A stretch of DNA of 28,192 nucleotides, taken from assembly GCA_041481445.1 (NCBI GenBank), contig JBGPBV010000085.1, positions 1-28,192 of the forward strand, given 5' to 3'. The position numbers were made by a program, and so were the translations under genes. Shown here one piece after another: positions 15,742 through 24,000 of this stretch. The number at the start of each line of letters is the position of its first letter. Position 1 is the stretch's first letter. The notes under the pieces were generated by a model that was given only the letters and a program-made list of their open reading frames with translations, did no database searches and was not told the DNA's origin. Origin of the DNA: AA29 sp041481445. Lineage in GTDB: Bacteria; Acidobacteriota; Vicinamibacteria; Fen-336.

Positions 15742-16407
15742 ATGGGCAAGGGGGAGCTGACCCGGCACGCCATCCTGGAGCGGGCCACCGCCCTGGCCAG
15801 CCGCGTCGGGCTCGCCGGCCTCACCATCGGCCATCTCTCCGAGGAGCTCGGCCTCTCCAAGAGCGGGCTCTTCGCGCACTTCGGGGCCAAGGAGACCCTG
15901 CAGGTCGAGGTGTTGCGCTTCGCCGCCGACCGCTTCGTGCAGGACGTGGTGCGCCCGGCCCTGGCCGCGCCCCGCGGCGAGCCCCGCGTGCGCGCGGTGT
16001 TCGAGCGCTGGCTGGCCTGGGGCGGCTCGCACTCCGTCCCCGGCGGCTGCCTCTTCGTGTCCTCCGCCACCGAGCTCGACGACCGCCCGGGCCCGGCCCG
16101 CGACGAGCTGGTGAAGCTGCAGCGCGACTGGCTGGAGACCATCGCCACCTGCTTTCGCACCGGCATCACGGAGGGGCACTTCCGCCGAGACGCGGATCCC
16201 GAGCAGTTCGCGCACGACCTGTACTCGGTCATGCTCGGTTGGCATCACGCCACGCGGCTGATGCGTGACCCCGAGGCCGGCGCCCGCGCGCGGCGAGCGG
16301 TGGAGGCGCTGCTGGCCGCCGGGCGCAAACCGCGTGGCCTCGCCCCGCCCGCCCGCCGCCGTACCGCACGAGGGCGCGGCGCGCATTCGCAAAGGAGATC
16401 GATGTGA
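15742..16407 (+). CDS. TetR/AcrR-family transcriptional regulator
   Basis: Starting at the second ATG, the product has 221 aa; the ATG at 15733 would add three residues but overlaps the -10 box. The N-terminal DNA-binding domain is TRHAILERATALASRVGLAGLTIGHLSEELGLSKSGLFAHFGAKETL. The effector domain contains HSVPGGCLFVSSATELDDRPG, a GGC-type motif seen in several TetR proteins. The last 25 residues are Arg/Pro-rich and probably disordered. An operator-like repeat lies in its promoter, and a second copy lies in the next gene. The stop overlaps the hydrolase start (GTGA), so the two genes form one unit, and the hydrolase is the likely regulated function. The inducer is unknown. Confidence 0.92.
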   Translation: MGKGELTRHAILERATALASRVGLAGLTIGHLSEELGLSKSGLFAHFGAKETLQVEVLRFAADRFVQDVVRPALAAPRGEPRVRAVFERWLAWGGSHSVPGGCLFVSSATELDDRPGPARDELVKLQRDWLETIATCFRTGITEGHFRRDADPEQFAHDLYSVMLGWHHATRLMRDPEAGARARRAVEALLAAGRKPRGLAPPARRRTARGRGAHSQRRSM

Positions 16408-17474
16408 GTCAGGTCCGACATCGGAATGGGAACGCAGAATCCTCCGGCGCGGCGCGTGCCGCCAGAAATAGCACGAACGTTCGCTCTAGACATGCCCTCC
16501 TTCGTGCCTTCCTGGCCCTGAGCCAGGCGATCTCGACGCGGCTCACCGCGCGGTGGGCGGAGTCGCTCTTCTTCCGCCCGCCCCGGCCCCGACCCTCGAA
16601 GACGCCGCTTCCGCCGGGCGCCCAGCGTCTCGACGTCCGAGTGGGCTCGGGCCCGCTCGCCGTCTGGTCGTGGGGCAGCGGTCCCGCCGTCTACCTCGTC
16701 CACGGGTGGGGCGGACGCTCCGAGCATCTCGGCGCCTTCGTGGCCCCGCTGGTGGCGCGCGGGTTCCGCGTGATCGCGGTCGACGGCCCCGCGCACGGCG
16801 CGTCCGCGGGCCGCCTGTCCTCCGGCCCCGAGATCGGGCGCGCCCTGGCCGCGGTCGTCGCCCGGACGGCCCCCGCCTACGGCGTCGTCGCGCACTCGCT
16901 GGGCGCCGCCGCCGTGGCGTTCGCGATGCGCGAGGGACTGCGGGTCGACCGGCTCGTCTTCGTGGGCGCTCCCGCCGATCCTCTCGACTGGGTCCAGGCG
17001 TTCGCCCGTCAGCTCGGCCTGTCCCCGAGAGTCCAGGACGAGCTGCGCCGGCGGAGCGAGCGGCGTCTTCGTGCCGACTGGGACGACCTGCCCCTGGTGC
17101 CGCTGCGCGGCCTCGAGGGTCCGCCGCCCCTCCTGGTCGTCCACGACCGGGACGACCGCGAGGTCCGCTTCGCGGACGCGGGCACGATCGTGGGCGCCTG
17201 GCCGGGCGCACGCCTGCTGGAGACGAGCGGTCTCGGCCACCAGCGCGTCCTTCGAGATCCCGCCGTGGTTGCGTCGGTGAGCGCGTTCCTCTCGATGGCG
17301 AGCGGCCGCTCCGGATGGGCGGACGCGGCGAAATCGTCCCCGGCGACTGACGACGAATGTGCCCACGGCCGCGCCGCCGGCCCGTCCCCCTGCGAGGCCT
17401 GCGCGCTGGAGGCGGAGCTGTTCACGCCCGCCCTCCGGCGCCACGTCCCGGCCGCCGTCACCGCCTGGCGTTGA
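16404..17474 (+). CDS. Alpha/beta-fold hydrolase with Cys/His C-terminal tail
   Basis: The 356-aa product has an alpha/beta-hydrolase core. The oxyanion segment VYLVHGWGG is at 96-104. The nucleophile elbow AHSLGA has Ser165 (Ala replaces the first Gly of GxSxG). A candidate acid lies in HDRDDREV (248-251) and the base is His279 in GLGHQRVL. After the core a tail of about 55 residues carries C319, H321, C330 and C333 (CxHx8CxxC), which could bind a metal. The GTG start is supported by AAAGGAG 6 nt upstream and overlaps the tetR stop. The first 28 residues are polar and coincide with an operator-like sequence, so they may be a late 5' extension. Natural substrate unknown. Confidence 0.85.
   Translation: MSQVRHRNGNAESSGAARAARNSTNVRSRHALLRAFLALSQAISTRLTARWAESLFFRPPRPRPSKTPLPPGAQRLDVRVGSGPLAVWSWGSGPAVYLVHGWGGRSEHLGAFVAPLVARGFRVIAVDGPAHGASAGRLSSGPEIGRALAAVVARTAPAYGVVAHSLGAAAVAFAMREGLRVDRLVFVGAPADPLDWVQAFARQLGLSPRVQDELRRRSERRLRADWDDLPLVPLRGLEGPPPLLVVHDRDDREVRFADAGTIVGAWPGARLLETSGLGHQRVLRDPAVVASVSAFLSMASGRSGWADAAKSSPATDDECAHGRAAGPSPCEACALEAELFTPALRRHVPAAVTAWR
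16467..16487. promoter_or_regulatory. Operator-like site, copy 2, in the 5' part of the hydrolase gene
   Basis: The site is centred on the perfect 10-bp palindrome CGAACGTTCG (16474-16483). It agrees with the reverse complement of the tetR promoter site (15712-15732) in 17 of 21 positions. It lies about 63 bp inside the hydrolase reading frame and could act as a second operator, a roadblock or a looping partner. Confidence 0.5.
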
Positions 17475-17499
17475 CGCCCGGGAAGCCGATTCCTATAAT
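17471..17499 (+). promoter_or_regulatory. Consensus promoter of tRNA-Asn
   Basis: TTGACG (17471-17476) and TATAAT (17494-17499) are separated by 17 nt and lie about 35 bp before the mature tRNA. The -35 box contains the stop codon of the hydrolase gene (TGA, 17472-17474). Confidence 0.75.
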
Positions 17500-17534
17500 T
17501 GGCGTTTGCCGCTGAACCCGCCGCGGCGAACTGG

Positions 17535-17613
<79 letters not shown>

Positions 17614-17656
17614 CCGCCCGAGCCGTCGGCGATTCCGTCTCCCGACCATCGCATCG

Positions 17657-18814
17657 TCACTTCGCTAGGCCCGGAGCCGCGCCGGCCGGCATTCGGAAGG
17701 GCTTGGACAATCGGATCAGCTGCGCGGTCGTGGTGTACCAACCCTGAGGAGCATGTTCGTCGCCATGGAGGTAGCACCGAGCGGTCGCTTCGGGGCTGCC
17801 ATCGGTGAACGTCAGCAGCCAGCTCCTGGGGACCTGATTCTCCGGGTGGCCGTGGTGCTGCGTCAGACCGGAGACGTTGATGAAAGTCGTGCCCCAGCGG
17901 CGCTCGACGTGCGATCTTCCGCCGTACGTGTCATCGGGGCGCGTGTGGGTGTGCGCTCCGAGCCACAGGTCGATAGGCATTGCCGCCAAGAAGGTCTCGA
18001 AGGCGCCTGAGTCCGGCCTGCTGTCCACCCAGTAGAGGAACGACGCGCCCTGGGGGGTTCCTCGAGGATAGTAGCCGTGATACAAGGATTTCCAGCCGCC
18101 ATTGTCGTCGCGTTGCATTCCCTCCCACTCGCCGGACGCGACCGTCGTGCCTTTGAGCATGTAGTGATGGGCGCTGACGACGATCGACGAACGGTTGTCC
18201 TCGACGTTTCGCTTCCACCAGCGGAACGTCTCGCCGCTCACGGCACCGCCCGGGTTTCCGCCGAGCGTGCCCCTCCCGACCTTCTGTGAGGGTTCGTTGA
18301 TGTCGCTCATCATCAGGAAGAGGAGGTTCCCGACGCGAAACGAGTAGCGCTCCCAGGTGCCTTCGACCGGAAACGGCCGCTTCGCCCGGTCCACCCCGGA
18401 GAACTCGGCGTGCTCGCCTGTGGGATCGAGCCATTTCCGCCACCACCATGCCTGCGGCTCGTTCAGACCACTGCGGTCGTGATTGCCCGACAGGTCGTAG
18501 ATCTGTTCGCGGCGGTGGCGAGTGAGCACGCTGAACTGTCGGACGATCTCCTGGCCTTCCTCGTCCTGTGGCGTGTCCTGCATGCCGGACATGTCGCCCA
18601 AGTCCAAGGCCACGTCCCACTCGAAGCCCGAGGCGCTCTCGGACTGTCGGAGCGCCGTGGCCAGGCTGTCTCGCCCATGCGCCTTGTCGGTCCCCACGTG
18701 GGCATCGGCGAAGACCCACACCCGGAATGTCCTGGGGGAGGGGCCCTCGGCGCTGGCAAGCCCGAGGACCAGAAGAGTGGTCCCGCCGAGCAGAAGCCGC
18801 GAGATCCATCGCAT
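17657..18814 (-). CDS. Secreted calcineurin-like metallophosphoesterase
   Basis: The 385-aa product begins with an apparent signal peptide (residues 1-22, RLLLGGTTLLVLGLASA) and should act outside the cytoplasm. The metallophosphoesterase signature is complete in order: D37-A-H39 (FADAHVG), LDLGD near 70-74, GNHD at 110-113, a histidine in VVSAHHYM (216-217) and GAHTH at 287-290 in place of the more common GHxH. These residues bind the dinuclear metal centre that hydrolyses phosphate esters; the substrate cannot be told. The ATG at 18814 is chosen for the signal peptide; GGGAG lies about 11 nt upstream, and the upstream frame is shadow. It is the only gene between tRNA-Asn and the second tRNA-end repeat, and it points toward the tRNA. 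Confidence 0.88.
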   Translation of the reverse strand: MRWISRLLLGGTTLLVLGLASAEGPSPRTFRVWVFADAHVGTDKAHGRDSLATALRQSESASGFEWDVALDLGDMSGMQDTPQDEEGQEIVRQFSVLTRHRREQIYDLSGNHDRSGLNEPQAWWWRKWLDPTGEHAEFSGVDRAKRPFPVEGTWERYSFRVGNLLFLMMSDINEPSQKVGRGTLGGNPGGAVSGETFRWWKRNVEDNRSSIVVSAHHYMLKGTTVASGEWEGMQRDDNGGWKSLYHGYYPRGTPQGASFLYWVDSRPDSGAFETFLAAMPIDLWLGAHTHTRPDDTYGGRSHVERRWGTTFINVSGLTQHHGHPENQVPRSWLLTFTDGSPEATARCYLHGDEHAPQGWYTTTAQLIRLSKPFRMPAGAAPGLAK

Positions 18815-19116
18815 GCCTGACGACTCCCAACCCGTTCGCAGCGGGGCCGACGTCACCTTCCCAGGGGGAGTGGCCAGGGAAGAACTCCACAGGCCTGCCC
18901 GTCCATGGGCTCCTCCACCAGTATGAGCCCGAAGCCGGCGTCCAGCCAGGACGGACGCCGAGTCCCTGTGGGCTTCGGCGGCTTTCAGACTGTCCCTCAA
19001 CTGTCCCTTTTCTCGGTGAGAATCAGCCAGACGTGGTCCGAGGGACAGTGAAGTCAGTGCGCCTTCGGTTCAGGATCGGGTAGCTTGGAGTCGGCTGGCG
19101 TCGAGGGCTGATTCTC
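18815..19116. other. Non-coding stretch upstream of the phosphoesterase, with repeats
   Basis: I see no supported gene in these 302 bases; frames that cross them lack homology and a ribosome-binding site. The first part must hold the promoter of the phosphoesterase (minus strand), but no convincing hexamers stand out. The second half holds the ACTGTCCC repeat cluster (18989-19049). The stretch ends at the second tRNA-end repeat. Confidence 0.6.
18989..19049. repeat. ACTGTCCC direct and inverted repeat cluster
   Basis: ACTGTCCCTC (18989-18998) is followed after 11 bp by a second ACTGTCCCT in the same orientation. It is matched by a perfect inverted copy GAGGGACAGT at 19040-19049. Between them lies a small hairpin TTCTC-GGT-GAGAA (19010-19022). 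The arrangement could be a stem-loop, a REP-like element or a set of recombinase-binding sites close to the tRNA-end repeat at 19117. Confidence 0.55.
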
Positions 19117-19145
19117 GGTTCGAATCCTACCTGAGGAGCCAACCC
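19117..19145 (+). repeat. Putative attachment site B: second copy of the tRNA-Asn 3' end
   Basis: All 29 bases equal 17585-17613. The sequence before it does not complete a T-stem or any other part of a tRNA, so this is a partial copy and not a gene. The stop codon of the reductase gene begins 1 bp after the repeat. Confidence 0.75.
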
Positions 19146-19146
19146 A

Positions 19147-19725
19147 CTAGCTCCCCCCACGGGGCCGGAGTCGTTCGTACCGGAGAAGGACGACTCCGTT
19201 CCCGAAAGTTCGGGTCTCGGCGAGGCGGAGCAGGACCTTCTCCTTCGAAGGGGGAAAAAGGCGCTTCCCCTCCCCGATCTGGATCGGGTGGACGTAGATC
19301 CGGTACTCGTCGATCAGGTCCTGGCCCATGAAGGCCGCGGCCAGGTCCCCTCCCCCGACCACGAGATCCCCACGGGCCCGGAGCTTGAGCTCCTCGACCT
19401 CTCCCCGCACCACGTCCCGGGCGATCGTGGTGTTCCACCCCGCCGAGGTGAGGGTCTTCGAATAGACCACCTTGGGCATGTCCCGCCAGATCCGGGCGAA
19501 CTCCTTCACAAGAGGAGTGCTCCCGGGGTCGGCGTCGGCGGTCGGCCAGAATCCGGCCATGAGCTCGTAGGTGACCCGTCCGTTCAGGAAGGCTCCCATC
19601 GCCTTGAGCTCCTCGATGACGTGGGCGTGGAGCTCGTCATCGACCATGTGCCAGTCGATCTGCTTCTTCGGTCCCTCGAAGAAGCCGTCCAGGGAAACCT
19701 GGACGAAGAGGATCACCTTTCTCAT
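19147..19725 (-). CDS. RibD C-terminal/dihydrofolate-reductase-like protein
   Basis: The 192-aa product belongs to the small 'dihydrofolate reductase family' group with a RibD C-terminal domain. Motifs are the first strand MRKVILFVQVSLDGFFEGP, LNGRVTYELMAGFWPTAD, MPKVVYSKTL, the nucleotide-binding segment GDLVVGGGDLAAAFM near residues 119-133, and the late strands IDEYRIYVHPIQIGEGKRLF. Members presumably reduce a small molecule with NADPH, but most have no known substrate, and true folate reduction is not supported by this sequence. The ATG at 19725 has GGGAGAA about 8 nt upstream; the frame extends to 19893 without a better start. The 3' end nearly touches the tRNA-end repeat, reminiscent of a gene-cassette boundary. 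Confidence 0.88.
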   Translation of the reverse strand: MRKVILFVQVSLDGFFEGPKKQIDWHMVDDELHAHVIEELKAMGAFLNGRVTYELMAGFWPTADADPGSTPLVKEFARIWRDMPKVVYSKTLTSAGWNTTIARDVVRGEVEELKLRARGDLVVGGGDLAAAFMGQDLIDEYRIYVHPIQIGEGKRLFPPSKEKVLLRLAETRTFGNGVVLLRYERLRPRGGS

Positions 19726-19931
19726 CGCGAGTTCTCCCGCGGTCGCCAAGGCTTCAGACGCCCCTGGGGTTATACCGGGGCCGGTGGTCTTCCTCGAGCA
19801 AGATACTAGACCAGTACTCATCTGGGACAACGATTCCGCCGCGCCGTCGGCGTGAATGTCCCTCAACTGAGGCTGGACCGATCGTACCGGCAACGAGACG
19901 GGCGGAGCGTAGTTACGCCGGGTCCACGCGC

Positions 19932-20813
19932 CTACGCAAGCGCCATATTCAGATTCTCAATCGCCTCGTCGATCTCGCCCATGCTCTTGTAGCCGACCGT
20001 CACGCAATCGACGCCCGCCTGCCTGAACGCAAACTTCATCGCCTTCTGCCGGTCCTCGCGGTTGAATGTGCCCTCGCCGATGAGCTTCATCGAGATTACG
20101 CCCATTCCTTCGTTCCGAACCTTCTTCACGTGCTCGACGACCTCGGGCACATTCCCTAACCCCTGGGTGGCGTAGTCTTCGGCGTCCATGCTCTTGCCCT
20201 TGTGATTCACCCGGATCATGGCAACGTTGAGCCATTCATTCCCGGGCACCCGTCGCAGCGCCGGGAGGCCGTGGACCGACGCGCCGTGACTCACCACAGC
20301 CTTCTTCGATTCGGCTTCCAAGATCGCGTCCTGCCAGCGGCGGGTGTCGGCTGGCCAGGTGGCGGTATGTTGCCAGTGCAGCAACAGGATGTCGAAGTAC
20401 TCCGTGTTCGCCAGCGTGCGCAACTCGTCGACCTTCTGTTGCGGGCTCACACTGTCACGAGTGGTCACCTTGGACATCAGCTGATAGGTCTCCCGCGGGA
20501 TACCCTTCAGAGCGACGCCCAGCATCTTGTGCATCTCACCGTACGACTCGGCGGTCTCGAAGAAGCGAATGCCGCGGTCGTAGGCATGGCGCACCAGGCG
20601 CGTAAACCCCTCCTGCCCGAGATCGCGCTGAACCTGGCCGCTGAAGCTCCCCGTGCCAAACGCCAAACGCGTGACTTTCACCCCGGACCTTCCCAGGGTT
20701 ACGAAGTCGGTTGCCGTCTTGCGCTGTGCCATGAGCGGCAGACCGCCAGTGACGGCAAGCGTTCCCGCGGCAAGCCCAGTCTTCATGAATTCACGTCTGG
20801 TGAAATCGGCCAT
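19932..20813 (-). CDS. Tat-exported aldo/keto reductase
   Basis: The 293-aa product carries a twin-arginine signal (TRREFMKTGLAAGTLAVTGG, residues 5-24), so the folded enzyme is probably exported to the periplasm. The rest is an aldo/keto reductase barrel: LGRSGVKVTRLAFGTGSF, then the catalytic tetrad with Tyr91 (SYG), Lys115 (MSKVTTR) and His146 (LLLHWQH). The tetrad aspartate, usually in FDTAxxYG, is replaced by Glu86 (FETAESYG). VDCVTVGYKSMGEIDEAI is the typical C-terminal block. The ATG at 20813 has GGAGGAG 5 nt upstream. It lies in the second tRNA-flanked module, about 200 bp upstream of the RibD-like gene on the same strand. Substrate unknown. Confidence 0.9.
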   Translation of the reverse strand: MADFTRREFMKTGLAAGTLAVTGGLPLMAQRKTATDFVTLGRSGVKVTRLAFGTGSFSGQVQRDLGQEGFTRLVRHAYDRGIRFFETAESYGEMHKMLGVALKGIPRETYQLMSKVTTRDSVSPQQKVDELRTLANTEYFDILLLHWQHTATWPADTRRWQDAILEAESKKAVVSHGASVHGLPALRRVPGNEWLNVAMIRVNHKGKSMDAEDYATQGLGNVPEVVEHVKKVRNEGMGVISMKLIGEGTFNREDRQKAMKFAFRQAGVDCVTVGYKSMGEIDEAIENLNMALA

Positions 20814-20906
20814 TTGGCTCCTCCGGGAGGCCCGAATAGGGCACATGTGACCAAGCCCCCAACTCAAACCGGATCGTTCGCATCCCCCGCACCACTAACC
20901 GGAACT

Positions 20907-20930
20907 GCTCCTACCTGAGGAGCCAACCCC
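20907..20930 (+). repeat. Putative attachment site C: third, shorter tRNA-Asn 3'-end copy
   Basis: Positions 20909-20930 (22 bp) equal 17593-17614, the 3' T-stem strand, acceptor 3' strand, CCA and ACCCC. The T-loop part has diverged. In this copy the core is a perfect inverted repeat, GCTCCT-ACCTG-AGGAGC (20907-20923), longer than in the tRNA gene itself. Confidence 0.65.
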
Positions 20931-21028
20931 AGCCGCACAGAGTTGCCATGCAGCCGCCTCGTCCGCATCCGGCCTCGGTGGCAGGCGAGATGAATCTCCG
21001 GCCGTCGAGGACTTCCCAATCCTGACAC

Positions 21029-24000
21029 CTAGAAGACGAACCTCAGTCCAAGCTGCGCCTGGCGCGGTGGTGCCTGCGTGGACGTGATGCGACCCGCCTG
21101 GCCAGGCTCGTCGATCACCGCGTTGGGCGGGCCGAGGTGAACAGAGTTCGCCACGTTGAAGACCTCTACGCGAAGCTCGAGCCGTTTGTCGCCCGCGACC
21201 CGGAACTCACGGCTGACCGCGGCATCCAGGTTCACGAACCCGGGCCCACGAAGCACGTTCCGCCCGCAGTTCCCGAATGTGTACGGGGCCGGCGTTCGAA
21301 ACGCGCTCACGTCGAACCACCTGTCGACCGTCCGCTCGCCTCGCGGAAGATTCCCATCGGCCAGGCAGTCCGGCCGCAGCGGCGTCGTCGAGATCGCGGA
21401 GTTCGGCCGGAGCGTCGGGGTGAGCGGGAATCCAGTCTGCGCCACGAAGATTCCCGCCAGACGCCAGCCGCCCAGCAGCCGTCTCGCCAGTCGCGAGCGC
21501 CCGGGCTCACCTCCGTCCCTGCCGACGGGCGATTCGTAGATGACGCTCGCCACGAACCGGTGGCGGACGTCGAAGAGCGCCGACGCCTTCTCGGCTTGGA
21601 TGTCGCTCGGATTCTGCGGCGTGACAGCGCTCGGAGTGTCGCCGGGGTCCGCCGCATTGTCCAGGGCGTGGCTCCACGTGTAGCTCGAGAGCAGGGCCAG
21701 GCCATGGGTCAACCGCCGTTCCACGGACGCCTGGAGCGCGTGGTAGGTCGCTTCGACGAAATCGCTGGCCTCGAGAATGTCGCCGAACGCGGGGAAGGGC
21801 CGGCGCGCCTGGACCGCACCGGGGCCGGGGACGGGTGCGTTGGCGTTGTTGACGCCCCGAAGCTGCGACGAATCGGACCCGACGTAGGCCACCGTCAGGA
21901 CGGTGCTCGACGCGAGCTGCCGCTCGATGCTGAGATGCCATTGGTGAACCTGGCCCAGCGGGAGGTCCGGGGCGACGGAGAACGCATCGGGGTTCGAGAC
22001 CTTGACGGGGTCGAGCGCGTCGACCTTGAATCCGTCCACGAGCGTCATCATCGACGTCCGCGCCGTCGCCGCCGATCGCAGGGTCACGCGCACGAAATAC
22101 GGAACGTTGGCCAGGCCGGACAGAAGCGCCGCCTGGTAGCCGAGACCCCCGTAGAACAGCCCATAGGCGCCGCGCACCGCCGTTTTCGGGGTGAGCTGCC
22201 ATGTCAGGCCGACGCGCGGGGCGACATTGTTCAGGTCGACGCCGCTGAAGGTGCGCGCGCGAAGATCGCCGTCCCGCGCGGCGACGAGCGTACCGAAGGT
22301 CGGGCTCTGCGGGTCATGATCGAAGCTCGCCATGCGGTTCTGGCGCTCCCACATCGGCGTCTGCACCTCGTAGCGAAGGCCCAGGTTGAGCGTGACATCC
22401 GAGGCGACCTTCCACGCATCGCTGGCGTAGGCCGCGTAGTAGCGGTCCTGGAAATCGCCGCTCAGCGGCGTGCTCAGCTGGGCCACGCTCGTCTGGCCCA
22501 GCAGGAGATCCGCGAGGCCCGACCCGGTCGCCTGGCCGGGCACCTGCGACGTGAACTGGCCCGTGAACGTGAAGTTGCCGCGGCCCTGTTGCAGGTTCTC
22601 GAGCGCGTTCCTCTTGAATCGCACCTCCCCGCCGGTCTTGAACAGGTGTGGCCCATGTGCCCAGGACAGGTTGTCCGCGATCTGGACGATGCGGGCCGTC
22701 GGTTGGTACGGCAACTGTGTGCGATCTCCGAGAGCGCCGAATCCGGTGATCGTGAACGCGGGCAGGCCGGTCAGCTCCGGCACCAGGGGAATGCCCCTGA
22801 GCCCGAGCTCCTCCATGAGCGGGCGGTCGGCCGGACTCCGTGAATCCACCCGGTTCGCGCCGTAGCCCGCGCGCAGCTCGTTCACGAGCGCCGCGGAAAG
22901 GACCTGCGTGTGGCCGACCACCAGGGAGGAAGCGCCGCTGGAGGTGATCAGCGGAAACTGCTGTGTCTCGCCGAGCGCGGCCAGGTTCGGGTGACCGTTA
23001 CCCGGCGGGCCGAAGAGGCTGCCCTGCGCGATTCCGCCATCGGATCGGCTGTAACGGGCGAACAGACGGGAGCGCGCGCTCACGTGGTAGTCGACGCGTG
23101 CGTCGACCTGGTCGCGATCATCGCTGCGCGGCACGGCACCGACGAAGTTGTCGACGGTGCCCGGCCGATTCGGGGCCGGAAAGAGCTGGGCGATCCGCCG
23201 TCCGACGGGGTCGATCCGCTCCGGCGGGATCGTGTTGTTTGGAAACGGCTGGCGGACTCCGTTCACGACGTTCAGCGGGTCGTAGACTGCCACGGGGCCG
23301 AACTCGCCGCGCACCATCCCGGGCGTCGGCACCGTCACCGTGGCCGTGTAGGTCCGGAGCTCGCGCGTGCCCTGGTAGCTTGCGAAGAAGAAGGCTCGAT
23401 CGTGGACGATGGGGCCGCCGAGTGTCGCACCGAACTGGTTGTAGTGCAGCGGTGGCTTGGCCAGGCCGTTGCGCTTGGCAAAGAAGTCGTTGGCTTCCAG
23501 GCGTTCGTGTCGGAAGAACTCGAACCCCGATCCATGGAACGCATTCGAGCCGGACCTGGTCACCACGCTGATCACGCCACCGGCGGCCCGGCCGTATTCG
23601 GCGCCGTAATTGGCGGTCTCGACCTTGAATTCCTGGATCGCATCGACGGGCGGTCGTATGGCCTGGGTCGAGGAACCTCCCGCCCCGGACAGGTAGTTGT
23701 TGTTGTCGAGACCGTCGATCAGGACGTTGTTCTGAAACGCACGATTGCCGTTCACGTTCACGCCGTCGCTTCGAACGCGTGAGCCCGGGTTCGGCACGGC
23801 GCCCGGGCTGAGGAGGACGAGCTGTGAGTAGTTTCGCCCATTCAACGGCAGATCCACGATGGTCGGCTGATCGATCACCTGGCCCATCGACGAGTCCTCG
23901 CGATGAACCGGCGCCGCTCTCTCTGCCACCTGCACGGTTTCCTGCAACGCGCCGATCTGGAGCTCGAAGTCGGCGCGCTCCGCGTCATCCGCCGAGAGCG

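Noticed and set aside
15658..16392. Upstream extension of the glycosyltransferase frame
   Set aside because: It runs antisense through the second TetR gene and lacks membrane segments. The glycosyltransferase starts before its first helix at 15657.
17742..17751. CTGAGGAGC-like string as another tRNA-end copy
   Set aside because: Only nine or ten bases match, and it lies inside the phosphoesterase coding sequence.
19117..19145. Second tRNA gene
   Set aside because: Only the 3' part of tRNA-Asn is present. The bases before it do not form the T-stem 5' strand, anticodon arm or acceptor 5' strand.
19857..19869. TGTCCCTCAACTG shared with 18991-19003 as a module boundary
   Set aside because: A 13-bp exact match is expected a few times by chance in a window of this size. 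No tRNA-end copy lies near 19857, so it is not counted as a separate element end.
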